Of a stretch of DNA of 64,000 nucleotides, positions 24,286 to 34,854 are shown in pieces. The notes beneath the pieces were generated by a model. The model was not told the DNA's origin, made no database searches, and worked only from the letters and a program-made list of their open reading frames with translations. Numbering within the stretch: position 1 is the stretch's first letter; every line of letters starts with the position of its first letter. Origin of the DNA: Paragorgia papillata. Its lineage: Eukaryota; Cnidaria; Anthozoa; Scleralcyonacea; Coralliidae. The position numbers and the translations under genes are program-made. Where the stretch lies: assembly GCA_035771165.1 (NCBI GenBank), contig JAWNZC010000337.1, positions 806,001 through 870,000 on the forward strand, read 5' to 3'.

Positions 24286-25710
24286 TCTTCTAGATACGGA
24301 ATTACTGGAAAGGCTCATGAGTGGTTCAAATCATATCTTGCTGAAAGAACACTTATGGTTCATGTCTCGGATGGTCAATCCACTAAACGGATTTTACGAT
24401 CTGGTGTCCCACAGGGTAGTATTTTGGGACCAATGCTTTTTTCATTATACATATAGCACCACTTGGAGACCTCATGAGATCATTGGGCATTGACTACCAT
24501 CTTTATGCCGATGACACGCAACTATATATTACTTTCAAATCGGCTGATCCAGATAAATTGATTGCAGCAAAGTTAAAGATCGAAGAGTGTGTTCGTATAT
24601 TGGATAAGTGGCTAACCGTAAATAAACTAAAGCTAAACAGTGATGATAATGGTGTTATCGGATAATAGACGGAGATAATGGTGTTATCTGCTCGTTATCG
24701 TCCCTGTCCATTTTTATCCTCTAACTGTTTGTGATGAGGTTATCGATCTATCTCCTAAGGCAAGAAATATTGGGGTTATAATGGACTCAAATTTAACCAT
24801 GGAAATGCAAGTAACAACCGTATGCAAATCTGGATTTTATTATTTAAGGAAAATAAGCAAAATAAGAAAATATCTTAGCTTCAAATCTGCAGAGACTTTA
24901 GTACACGCTCTGGTTACATCTCGATTGGACTTTGGAAACGCACGGTTGTATGGATTATCAAGCACTCTTCTAGAGCGAATCCAGAAAGTTCAAAATGCAG
25001 CAGCACGGATTGTCACTTTAACAAGGAAAAGGGATCACATAACACCAGTATTGTTTAAATTGCATTGGTTGCCAATTAAGGAAAGAATATATTGTATACA
25101 ACATATTGTTAATCACCTATAAGGCCCTATCTGGACTAGCACCACAATAGATCGTTTTCATCTGACGTCACGGCGGCCATATTGGTGTACCAAAACAATG
25201 AAATGGCGGCCATATTGGTGTACGGTATGGGAATTAGCTCTTTCTTATTCAAATATTTCGTATTGTTTCACCACCCCCATGGGGTCACCGATCACGTGAG
25301 TGAAAACGATCCATATATTACTGACTTGCTAGAAGTTTATGTCCCTAGACGTAATCTGAGATCATCATCGGACAAGAAATTAGTACAGTAGTTCCAAATT
25401 ATAATCTAGAATTCTATGGTAGACGCTCTTTTTCTGTATCTGCACCAATACTGTGGAATAATCTGCCACAGAACTTAAGATTATGCGAGTCTATAGACAG
25501 TTTTAAATCAGAACTGAAAACACATTTGTTCAGAACTGCATATAAGGATTTTATTTAATCTATTTTCAACTAATTATATTTAACTAATTTATCTTTAGAA
25601 ACTTATTTGTAAACAAACTATACTTATAAGATACTCTTTAATACTGTAGACTGTAAAGCGCCTCTGGACATTTATGGAAGACGCGCTATATAAGAACTGA
25701 ATATTATTAT
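24286..25710 (+). mobile_element. L2/CR1-like LINE, 5'-truncated 3' portion
   Basis: Begins abruptly at the satellite edge in the reverse transcriptase: GVPQGSILGPMLFSLYI, then after a 2-bp shift near 24455 the catalytic box HLYADDTQLYI, then RILDKWLTVNKLKLN. The next frame (24781-25122) continues with NIGVIMDSNLTME, SAETLVHALVTSRLDFGN, VQNAAARIV and FKLHWLPIKERI. The C-terminus follows a MITE insertion: YVPRRNLRSS, FSVSAPILWNNLPQNLR and DSFKSELKTHLFRTAY. The 3' tail has CTGTAAAGCGCCTCTGG and GCGCTATATAAGAACTGAAT and ends in ATT repeats, as usual for L2-type elements. Stops and frameshifts make it inactive. Confidence 0.9.
25150..25312. mobile_element. MITE inserted in the LINE reading frame
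   Basis: Terminal inverted repeats GATCGTTTTCA and TGAAAACGATC bound the element, flanked by ATA on both sides. Removing it restores the LINE peptide APQYITDLL. The interior has two copies of ATGGCGGCCATATTGGTGTA. Related copies are at about 29731-29841 (degraded) and 63017-63190 (inverted relative to this one). Confidence 0.85.
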
Positions 25711-25874
25711 TATTATAGGATCATGGAGTTGGAGCTGATTTAAACAAAAAAGGGGTTTTTGATCATTGAGCACTGTACCTATAAACACTTGTAACTCTAT
25801 TGCAAGCATTCAAATATTGTTATTCGTCAACATTATGACTTAATTAACATTTTACATGTAATTAAGGTTTTTAA

Positions 25875-26640
25875 GGTGGCTCCATACAGTTTCTTGAAAA
25901 ATGGAAAATACAAGTTTGAGGGTCCAAAACGCGTGCATAAACAATTCGGGAAAAGAATAAAACTAAATGTTATGTATAGTTAAACAGTCTGACAATCAAA
26001 AACTGTTACCAAATAAATAGCAACAGTTGTTGCTATGGCAACAATGACGTTTCAAAATGGCTGCCAATTACCCTTCAAACTAATTTAATTCGAAAAAAAC
26101 TTTGGTGACCCCCAATTTTTTTTTCATTAAAACTTTTCTTGAAGTATGAGTAATATTTTTTTTCTCGAAAAAATCATGTTTGTTAATTTTTAAAAAATTT
26201 GGATCTACAGAATTTTTTTAAAATCGGCCTTTTGATTACTCATACTTCAAGAAAAATTTTAATGAAAAAAAAATGAGGGGTCACCAAAGTTTTTTTCGAA
26301 TTAAATTAGTTTGAAGCGTAATTGGGTTATAAATCCATGTCCTATATTCACAGATTTATTGGTTAGGATTAGGGTGTGTGTTGGGGCTTGGGGTCAGGCT
26401 TTCATGAAGTACCTGGGTTATTTAGGACATGGAATTATTACCCGTAATTGGCAGCCATTTTGAAACATCATTGTTGCCATAGCAACAGCTGTTGCTATTT
26501 ATTTGGTAAAAGTTTTTGATTGTCAGAATGTTTAACTATGCATAACATTTAGTTTTATTCTTTTCCCGAACTGTTTATGCACGCGTTTTGGACTCTCAAA
26601 CTTGTATTTTCCATTGTTCTAGAAACTGTATGGAGCCACC
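25875..26640. mobile_element. Foldback element with piggyBac-like ends
   Basis: The arms are inverted over nearly their whole length: GGTGGCTCCATACAG at the left, CTGTATGGAGCCACC at the right, with matching GTTGCTATGGCAACAATGA and poly-A/T blocks inward. TTAA stands at the left edge and TTAC at the right, which suggests a TTAA target. A second element at 62111-62492 has the same GGTGGCTCC ends with TTAA on both sides. No transposase frame. Confidence 0.8.
26326..26443. mobile_element. 118-bp hAT-like insertion within the foldback arm
   Basis: The right arm of the foldback is interrupted by 118 bp flanked by perfect 8-bp direct repeats GTAATTGG (26318-26325 and 26444-26451). The left arm shows the empty site. 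Imperfect inverted ends contain CCATGTCCTA / TAGGACATGG. Confidence 0.8.
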
Positions 26641-26799
26641 TTACATTACTTGCATACTATTTACAAAAAAGCTGAAAACTATTTGGTTGTATGTTCAAAA
26701 ATATCATAATTGATTAAATTATGTTTTAAATCTAATCATCTATCAAATTGTGTAACTTTGTGATCGAGAATCATTAACTAAGAGGCATGAGACAAAAGT

Positions 26800-27172
26800 G
26801 TAATGTCCATTACGGCTCCTGTGTAATGTCTGTTACACACAAAATCATCATTTATTCCAAAAAAGTTATAATTTTATCCAATATGTACAAATATATATTA
26901 AAGTATGTACATATAGATTCACATTTCAGGTACTTTGTTGCAACAATCATTGTAATTGAGATGATAATTTTGTTTGAAAATATATTAAAATAAGCATGTC
27001 TTTTCTGGAGTAATGTCCGTTACACAATTATAATTGTAAATATGTGAAATTTGACAACATACTTTGAAAAATTAATCAGTTTCTAATTGAAAATGAAATG
27101 ACAGTGAAAGTGGAAAAAATATATAAACTTATTTCCAAACATTAAACTGGCAAACTGTGTAATGTCCATTAC
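26800..27172. repeat. Four dyads GTAATG-TC-CATTAC
   Basis: GTAATGTCCATTAC occurs at 26800-26813 and 27159-27172, with variants GTAATGTCTGTTAC at 26823 and GTAATGTCCGTTAC at 27010. The half sites GTAATG/CATTAC are inverted around a 2-bp spacer. They lie just beyond the 3' end of the kelch-like gene. Whether this is a repeat family or a set of binding or RNA-processing sites cannot be told from sequence alone. Confidence 0.6.
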
Positions 27173-27280
27173 ATGGAATTGCCCTACAGTAGAGTACAGT
27201 GCAATAAAATATTAATCTACATTAACTTTGAAAAAGACAATTAGCATTTTCACATCTTAGTCAGTGGACTGGAAGGTACA

Positions 27281-29515
27281 TTATTCTTCAATGACTGTTT
27301 CTTCTGGGAGAGCTTGAACAGTTTTCTTTGGTAAGAATGTTGAGCAACAATAAATGTCAGTGGATTCCATTGCAGGTATACGACTGTATATGGACCAAGT
27401 GTTTGAGGAAACATCATAAACTTCATTTGCATCAACACTGTCATAACCTTCATCAAGGCCACCAAACAAGAAAATATTTTCTTTGAAGCAAAGTACACCT
27501 GCTGTACGTCTTGGAACACCACACCCTGGGAAAAAAGACCACTCCTCAGTATTACAATCATACATTTCACTCGATGTACCCATTTCTCCCTCATCAACCC
27601 TTCCACCAACTACAAAAATCTTTGATTTGAAACTGGTACACACAGGTTTTAATCGTGCTTCAAGCATGGATGGGACTGTTACGCAGTGATGACTGCCAGG
27701 AACATACTTTTCAACTGTAGACAATGGTATATAATGAATTCCCATTCCTCCAATCATGTACACAGATCCCTGGCAGCTTGTCAGACCACAAGACACAAGT
27801 TGTGTATTTAGACTGGCACACAGTTTCCACCCATCAGATTCTACTATATTATAACAATAGAGAACAGAAGGGTAAGCGTATGGTCCTATAGTATATAGGT
27901 AATCACCAAGAACAGTTAGATTTAATGTTCCCAATGCAGCAGCATCCTTATATGAAGCAAATGAACCAGAGAAAACTGATGTTAGAGGATCAAACTTTAA
28001 CCACTGAAGAGAGTACCGGCTTATGCATAATTGAAGCAATACCACTGTATAGGAATGTACTTTATAGGGTTCTAAAACCAACATAAAAATCCCATGAGAA
28101 CAGGAAACAATAGGACCAGCAAGAACATTATTGTCAATATTTGTTGCAATATCAAACCATTGGTTAGAGGCAGGAAGGTAGCACAAATATTCACAAATAT
28201 ACTGATCTTCATCCACACCCACAACAATCTGGGCTTCAGTATATCCACGTGGTCTTTCACAGTTCCAATCACAACAATGTTCAGTTTGCTTTTTTCTAAT
28301 AATGTTTGCCACATATTGGCTTCCATCTTCACTGTCATGCACCAACTTTGTTTGTAGGATTCTACTTTCCAGATAAACAAGTGGTACATGTTCAAGCCTA
28401 ATTTGTTTCAGTAAGTTTAAAAGAAATTTTGCTCTTTGTTGTGGGTCTTCCTTTACCCAACACATTATTAATTCAAATATACTTTCCTCTTCCACATCTA
28501 GTTCTTCACTAGAAATAATTTTGTGAAGAATTTCATGTGGTATTCCAAGAAGTTCTCTTGATTCCAAGAATGTTGCAAAATATTTAATGAGAAAAGTAAC
28601 AACAATTGATGTAAGTGCCATGCATTGATGCATGATTGAGAGCTGGAGCAAATGAAACACATTCTCATGACAAATTGTTTTGTAAAGGCTTTCCACCGCC
28701 GTCGACTTTAAACTCCTTATATTGAGATAATCTGCCACCATGAGCATCTCTTGTGCTTCCTTGTAGCAGGGACTGCTCACTTTGCCAGTGTAAAATAATT
28801 CCAAAACACTTTCCATTGCCGAAGAGGCCACCAGTTTCATTTCGACAATGCTCGCGGTCTTCTCTTGTGTTTCGTTTGTGAACATAGCAGTAAAATAATC
28901 GTTAAATGCTGAAAGTATGACTTTGTGAGCAAGGAAAGCGCTCTCACCCACCATTAATTGCACATCAACAAAATCTCCTCGGGAACGAAACCTGTTTGTG
29001 TTTCGAAGGAAATACTTCGTATCTGGCTTCAATGTCGGTGACTCACTGATCGGTTTAAACTCTTCCGAGCTTTCATACAGAGGGCTCATTAGCAAAGTAT
29101 CAAGACGATATCGCTCGCTCCATTTCATAACTTCTGGACAATTTTTGACATTCATCACATTGAACAAAATATGCGCCAAATGTGTCTGCAATCCTTCCAA
29201 ATTCAGAAGATCTGATACCGCTACCAATTCTTGAATTAATTCGATGTTTTCTACATTTTCAACACGACCAGTGTACATGTATCGAAGCAGTGTGTCCATC
29301 ACTCTATGAACTTTGAAACAGGACTGGAGTAACTCGACCGTTTCCTTCTTGCCATCTCGAAACAATGAGTAAAAGAAGGAACTTCTGGCAGCTAACACGA
29401 CCTTGTGAACATGATATCGTCTTCCATCAACAACCAGCGTCGCATCACACAGCTTTTGTTCAAGTCTGAACTGATTTAATTTCGCGAAAGCTTGATCAAT
29501 AGTTTTGTTATCCAT
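27281..29515 (-). CDS. Kelch-like protein with two tandem BTB domains (BTB-BTB-BACK-Kelch)
   Basis: Single-exon frame of 744 codons with ATG at 29515. Residues about 12-118 form a first BTB/POZ domain (LCDATLVVDGRRYHVHKVVLAA, then FFYSLF). Residues about 172-278 form a second one (RGDFVDVQLMVG, FLAHKVILSAFNDYFTAMF). A BACK domain follows at about 283-385 (FLIKYFATF, ELDVEEESIFELIMCWV, LLKQIRLEHVPL). From about 420 to 735 there is a degenerate kelch propeller with GG pairs near 589, 637 and 685 and motifs such as MYDCNTEEWSFFPGC. BTB-BACK-Kelch proteins are usually substrate adaptors of CUL3 ubiquitin ligases; that role is inferred from family. The usual architecture has one BTB, so two in tandem is unusual. 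No introns and no stops; it looks intact and is the best-preserved gene in the window. Confidence 0.93.
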   Translation of the reverse strand: MDNKTIDQAFAKLNQFRLEQKLCDATLVVDGRRYHVHKVVLAARSSFFYSLFRDGKKETVELLQSCFKVHRVMDTLLRYMYTGRVENVENIELIQELVAVSDLLNLEGLQTHLAHILFNVMNVKNCPEVMKWSERYRLDTLLMSPLYESSEEFKPISESPTLKPDTKYFLRNTNRFRSRGDFVDVQLMVGESAFLAHKVILSAFNDYFTAMFTNETQEKTASIVEMKLVASSAMESVLELFYTGKVSSPCYKEAQEMLMVADYLNIRSLKSTAVESLYKTICHENVFHLLQLSIMHQCMALTSIVVTFLIKYFATFLESRELLGIPHEILHKIISSEELDVEEESIFELIMCWVKEDPQQRAKFLLNLLKQIRLEHVPLVYLESRILQTKLVHDSEDGSQYVANIIRKKQTEHCCDWNCERPRGYTEAQIVVGVDEDQYICEYLCYLPASNQWFDIATNIDNNVLAGPIVSCSHGIFMLVLEPYKVHSYTVVLLQLCISRYSLQWLKFDPLTSVFSGSFASYKDAAALGTLNLTVLGDYLYTIGPYAYPSVLYCYNIVESDGWKLCASLNTQLVSCGLTSCQGSVYMIGGMGIHYIPLSTVEKYVPGSHHCVTVPSMLEARLKPVCTSFKSKIFVVGGRVDEGEMGTSSEMYDCNTEEWSFFPGCGVPRRTAGVLCFKENIFLFGGLDEGYDSVDANEVYDVSSNTWSIYSRIPAMESTDIYCCSTFLPKKTVQALPEETVIEE

Positions 29516-30384
29516 GACGACTACTGACTAGTTCTCTCTCCTTGCAAAATGCGTTACGGTATCAGTTCCATTTTACTTCTAGGAGGAATAACTAAACCTG
29601 AGTCCACGATACTGCAGCGGTTTAGTAATGATCACTGGTGAGTACTCCGTGTTAGGTGTACATAATAGTTTGCTATATACAGCATGCGGAAAGACAGAGG
29701 GATATTCAGGAGATAAAACAATACAGATTGTTTGAATAGGAATAGAGCTAAATTCAATTTCCTATAGTTAATAAAGATGGTACGTCAATATAGCCGTCAT
29801 TTTATTGTTTTGGAATACCAATATGGCCACCGTATCTACTTCTCTAGTGTAATATATATTGTAATATATTTAATTAGTTTTATTCTTGTTAATTTCCTTA
29901 ATTATGTAAATAGTTATACTGATGATTTTACCGTGTATAAATAAATTATGTATGTATGTATGAAAACGATCGGATTTGTGGAAAAACGGCTTGGAAACGT
30001 ATTAGTTCGTGACCTCTAATCTGACTGGATATATACTTTGCTGCGGTTTCTATGATTGTCAATTTCAAAAAAATTATTTTGTCATTAGATGTGTGGTGTT
30101 GAACTTGTACGTAGAAGTGTTTTGTCTCGCTTCTTAATGGCTCACAAGGATACAGACACCAATGTACCATTACATATTTCTGCTGGTATAACCCAAATCA
30201 ATAAACTTGGATGGAACGACTTTTGTAGACGTTTTACGTGGTTTTATACACGCTTTCCCTGTAAAAACGATAGATAAAAATAATGTAAATTGTACTTTTA
30301 TACATTACCTCCAAAACATATCAAAGCACAGTCAAGTACTACCAGCAACATCACTCCTTTTCCAACATTCATTATGTTATTAAG
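29516..30384. other. 5' flank of the kelch-like gene; degraded MITE copy
   Basis: Contains the presumed promoter region, without a clear TATA box. 29731-29841 is a degraded copy of the MITE at 25150-25312 (AATAGAGCTAAATTC, CAATATGGCCACCG). ORF-sized frames here have no recognisable features. Confidence 0.45.
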
Positions 30385-30552
30385 AAGTGGCGTAGCGTGA
30401 CCATTCTGAGCGGGGGGGTGTACCTCTATTGCGCTTCCTCAATTACCGACCAACTCATTTTTATGTCCAATTTACCGACCAATTTCCTATCAATTACCGA
30501 CAAATCACGTTTTTCTCTGCAAAATCTCTGTTTTACCGACAAGTTTTCCAAA

Positions 30553-30585
<33 letters not shown>

Positions 30586-30634
30586 GGGGGGGGGGGGTCA
30601 CACACCCCTACACCCCCTGCAGGCTACGCCCCTG
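30385..30634. mobile_element. Non-autonomous hAT-like element, 250 bp
   Basis: Flanked by perfect 8-bp duplications TTATTAAG (30377-30384 and 30635-30642). Ends are AAGTGGCGTAGCGTGACC and GCAGGCTACGCCCCTG, inverted with mismatches. The interior holds ATTACCGAC repeats and a (GT)n(G)n tract at about 30557-30597. Confidence 0.85.
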
Positions 30635-30772
30635 TTATTAAGGTAAGGTATGCAGGTCTGATTTTATTCTGAAATTCTTATACCATTCACATTTAATACA
30701 GCAAAACTCAAAATAGTGTACCAGGAATAGAATGCAATCGGATTGTCAAATTTAACCTCTCTATATATAATA

Positions 30773-30920
30773 AGAGGTTATTAACCGAGAACGAGGTCTG
30801 TACGGGAAAATATCAGACCGAGGTCTTGACAGTACGGACCGAGCCGCAGGCGAGGTTCGTACAAAAAAGACCGACGTCTGATATTTTCCCGTACAGACCG
30901 AGTAAACGAGGTTAATAATA
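30773..30920. repeat. 148-bp palindrome
   Basis: TAACCGAGAACGAGGTCTGT and ACAGACCGAGTAAACGAGGTTA are inverted copies, as are GGGAAAATATCAGAC and GTCTGATATTTTCCC. A related half lies at 10801-10870. The centre GGACCGAGCCGCAGGCGAGG is of the same type as other short palindromes here. Confidence 0.8.
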
Positions 30921-31319
30921 TAAAGCGTTTATTATATGGCTATTTCAAGTTTTTCGATAATTATTGTATCAAACTTAGTGTGAAAACCTTAGAAATTCAC
31001 GCGAGCAAAATCAACATCCGGGACAGCGGTCCGGATACGGAAAAAGTCTGGATACGTGGTCTGGATACGCATTTTTACGGACCGTGCGTTGACCAATCAG
31101 AACTCATTACAAAGCCATATAATAAATATATATATATATATATTATTTATATATGTAAAGGTGAAGTAATATACGAGCAACAAATTTCTGCAATATTGCT
31201 GCTTTCAGCAAGTTGAATAGCGTTGTTGCACGTATTAATTACCACCCACCTTAAACATTGATGGTTGTCCAATACTGTGGAAAGTATACGGGTCGTTAGT
31301 TTCGTGAAATGTTGTGTTA

Positions 31320-31692
31320 TAGCCGTACAAGTCGTTACGGGTCGTATGTTGTTTTTACGGGTCGTATACTAAGTGTGTGTGTGTGTGTGTGGTGGGGGAT
31401 GTCTCGTAGAATATATATTCAGCCTCTTAAGTAGGCCACGAAAATGTTGTCGATCCGTTCGAGCCGTTACGGGTCGTATGCTAATTTTACGGGTCGTAAC
31501 GACCCGTAAAAAGGGTCATTATTATATATTCAGAGTGGCTAAGGTATACCACGAAAATGTTGTCGATCCGTACGAGCCGTTACGGGTCGTATGCTGTTAC
31601 GGGTCGCTACGACCCGTAAAAAGGGTCATTATATATTCATGCAGCGTGGCTAACGCAGGCCACGAAAATGTTGTTGATCCGTACGAGCCGTT
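31320..31692. repeat. About 110-bp tandem repeat rich in TTACGGGTCGT
   Basis: Three copies begin near 31432, 31547 and 31658 with CCACGAAAATGTTGT. Each unit contains inverted TTACGGGTCGT / ACGACCCGTAA pairs able to form hairpins. The array continues on the far side of two hAT-like insertions (32300-32319 and 32841-32860), so the insertions split it. Confidence 0.75.
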
Positions 31693-32299
31693 CAGTGCTT
31701 CCACAACTGAAATCCAGATTTCCTGTTTTGTTGTCCTGAAATTTCCTGATAGTTCCTGATATTTTATTTAGATTTCCTTCAAATTTCCTTGACCCAATTA
31801 TCGAGCCTGCTCGCAGGCTGTATGATTATGAAATTAACAAAAATGACGAAATAGTCCAATAGCGCTTACATTTTTTTTGTTTTAACTTTTAAAACTTTTT
31901 AGCAATTGTAAAATACATATACATATTTTTATAATCATAAGGACGCCTAGAATTAGAGCCCACGAACTCAACTATCACCATGCGTGGTATAAACACTAAA
32001 TCTAATTAAATGTTCATTGGTTCCATTTGTAACCCTAGTACCTACCCCTCCCTCCGACAGTAATGATGGGAAGTAGAAACCAGGCCACTGCAGGTGAACT
32101 GCGAACAACAGAAAGCTAAATATTCACGTTAAAAAGTTAAACTTTCTTTAAAATTTTCTCGATCTACTTAGATTTTCTGAGATTTCCTGATTTTCCTGAG
32201 ATTTCCTGATTTTCCTGAGATTTTAACTCATCCTGAAAATTCCTTTTCAAGTCAGGATTTCCTGAGAATCAGGAAATTTCCTGCAAAGTGGAAACACTG
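31693..32299. mobile_element. Non-autonomous hAT-like element, 607 bp
   Basis: Terminal inverted repeats CAGTGCTTCCAC and GTGGAAACACTG, with the 8-bp target duplication GAGCCGTT at 31685-31692 and 32300-32307. The interior has repeated GATTTCCTGATTTTCCTGA. It is inserted in the TTACGGGTCGT tandem repeat. Confidence 0.88.
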
Positions 32300-32319
32300 G
32301 AGCCGTTACGGGTTGTTAC

Positions 32320-32840
32320 CATAGGCGGCGGAAGATAGGTTTGGTTGGGGGGGCTGAAATTCGAGCACCGAAAAGGCGAGAAACCTCTAGGGGGGGGTCC
32401 GGGGGCATGCCACCACCGGAAAATTTTGAAATCTAGCGTCTCTGAAATGGCATTTCCTGCGTTTTGGGGGAAGATTTTACAGAATCCTAAACGTTATAAA
32501 ACCTTTACCGCCCACAACAATTTTTCATTATTCTTCATTTTTTTGGCATTTTGATATGGCTCATTCATAATACTTCTGGTCAGCAGTCATCAAATGCTAA
32601 TACATGGAGTACTTCATGAAATGAGTTTTGAGCCATCACACGGTACGATTTTCACCAGGATTGTCACCCTACAGTGATATGGAATTTTCAAAATGCTGTA
32701 TATCAAAGATGTATAAATATTCAACGTATAATAACCGTTACCTTCAGCGCAAAGGCAGGGGGGCTCAGGCCCCCTTTTTTCCACTTTTACAAAGTTGGGG
32801 GGGCTTTAGCCCCCCCAGCCCCCCGGTTCCGCCGCCTATG
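32320..32840. mobile_element. Non-autonomous hAT-like element, 521 bp
   Basis: Perfect terminal inverted repeats CATAGGCGGCGGAA / TTCCGCCGCCTATG and perfect target duplication GTTGTTAC at 32312-32319 and 32841-32848. The inner block with GGTCCGGGGGCATGCC and GTCTCTGAAATGGCATTTCC is shared with elements near 2110, 37740, 42700 and 57290. Confidence 0.92.
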
Positions 32841-32848
32841 GTTGTTAC

Positions 32849-34017
32849 GACCCGAGAAGTGTAATATCAAAACTGCTAATGATCTCAAGAAAAAAATGGT
32901 TTTCAATAAGTGAATTGCTAACGTATTAACGCACAACATTGTCGAACTTTCACACAAATTTTTTCTCAAGCGAAAACCACCGGTAAACTGTTGAAATGTA
33001 GGTTTGTAGTTCGAGTTGGAGAGTAATGCGCTGACATGTCGGTTATTTTCAGAAGTGACTGTGGTGTGGAGTGTTAGGTCGGAGAGGAATATTAATGAAG
33101 ACGAAATTGATATTGACGAATGGTAAATTGGAAGTTTAGAGGAGTAAAAGGAAAATGTAGAGTAGTGGGAAAAATAATGAAGGTTGCATGAGAAACACTG
33201 GCAGGGCTGATGGAGTTTGTGGTAGAGATTAATGGTTAGTCGAATGGGGTGAAGTGTGGATACTTGAGTGGTGTATAGGTTGCTTGGGTAGGTTGTTGGA
33301 AGGGTTTAATGTGTTGGGATGAACAGTAGAGTGGTGTTGTGAGATAGTAGAAATGAATGTTGTGGATGGTGATAAGTTGTTGTGTGATGATGGTTTATCG
33401 GGTACGTTTGAGGTAGGAGAAGACCGCTGATGGTGTCGGCGTTCGGTATGTTTTGTGAAATGCATGTAACAATTATGGTTTTATGTAGGTGATAGACAGG
33501 TGCAGTGATGTTAGGAGAAGTGACATGAGATGTGAGATGTCAGTGGATGGTGAGCAATGACGTATAGAGGTGTTTCGTGGGCGGTAAATGTCGATGGTTG
33601 CATGGGAAAGATGTTGGAGTTTCCATAGAATGATAGATAACATAAGCGCTAAATAACCGGTTAATTTTAATTGGATTGAAAGAATGAGTGAGGGAGAAAA
33701 TTCAAGGTTGTGTAGGTAACGTCGGAGATGAAACAGTGGGGGAAGGAAGAGATTGTGAAGAAAAGAAGAAAACTTTTGAGACTAATAGATGGAGATGTAT
33801 GTTATGCGTTGTCGCAATGGTCAAAAGACATGGAAATATTATTTTGGAAGAAGCCATTGGGAGATGTCGACGTGTTAAAGATGATATTATTTTGCGTTGG
33901 GCACGGATGTCCTCCGCAAATAATCAGCGATTGGATAATGTCGTCACAATTTTGGGCCTTTTGTCAGGAAAGATGTTTTAGACGCGATTGTCTTTGATAT
34001 TCATGAACACCGTTTGG
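32849..34017. other. No recognised gene; one unidentified open frame
   Basis: From 33000 the sequence is GT-rich on the + strand. The frame at 33728-33997 (MKQWGKEEIVKKRRKLL, later HGCPPQIISDWIMSS) has a protein-like composition but I do not recognise it, and it overlaps another open frame. It could be a small exon or transposon debris; no splice context decides this. Confidence 0.3.
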
Positions 34018-34330
34018 TTTTTGTATCTACTGCGCAAGCGCAGTAGATACTATGCTGTCATGTAGGGTCAAAAAGTGTAAGTAACAATCAAAATGGTAAC
34101 AAAAGAAGAATCGGAGCCAATCAAACAGCGAGTACGAAGGGCAGTATCGTTCGTAACCAATCAAATAGCGAATACGAAGATATAGGCGGCCGAGGTTTTC
34201 CGATCTATGGTTTTGCGAAATTATTGCGATAAAACTGTGTATTTTGACTTTGTTCAGTTGTGCTCTAGCTGTTGGTGCTCGCTAGCTTTGTTGGTGTTCA
34301 CTTCAGTTTATCAATTGGTAAGTACTTTGA
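34018..34330 (+). repeat. Dispersed repeat with NRF1-like palindrome (copy 2)
   Basis: The perfect dyad GTATCTACTGCGC-AA-GCGCAGTAGATAC (34023-34050) is followed by two CCAATCAAA boxes, a GTTCAGTTGTGCTC region and the donor-like GGTAAGTAC at 34317. It shares order and spacing with 9449-9705. Confidence 0.65.
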
Positions 34331-34399
34331 TGATTAATTACCACAAATTTGTCGTATAAGTATGATTTACCAAAGTTTTCAAAAGCTAATGGTATTAAA

Positions 34400-34770
34400 T
34401 AGTAAGCCTCTTCGGGGGAAAATTGAGCCTCTTCGGAGGAGAACAAATGGGCCTCTTTGGAGGAGAACACTAGAGCTTCTTCGGAGAAAAACAATTTGTA
34501 AGCCTCTTCGGAGGGAACACTAGAGCCTCTTCGGAAGAAAACAAGTTGTAAGCGTTGTTGTATAAAGCCTCTTCGTTAAGCTTTGTTTGTTTATCTGTTT
34601 GTTTGTTTGTCTGTCTGTCGCCAGGATATCTCAAAAAGTATTGCACCGATTTTCATGAAAGTGCGCAGAAGGGTTGGCCATAGACCAACGACCAATATGT
34701 TAAATTGTGGTTGAATTTAGTCAAAATTTGAATGAGAAATTAATAAAAATCTGACTGCAAGATTCCCCGT
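34400..34770. repeat. GCCTCTTCGGAGGA minisatellite and dispersed repeat
   Basis: About seven copies of AGCCTCTTCGGAGGAGAACA occur at 34407-34572. They are followed by (GTTT)n/(CTGT)n and a segment reading AGGATATCTCAAAAAGTATTG and CGATTTTCATGAAAGTGCG, a phrase I know from repetitive elements in other animals. The frame at 34303-34494 is only a translation of the repeat. Confidence 0.7.
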
Positions 34771-34854
34771 GTAGAAGAATTGCTTGATTGCGCTCATTAT
34801 CCTTATTTTATGCAAATTTTTTGCATAATTTTGGTACGAATGCAATCAAGCATT

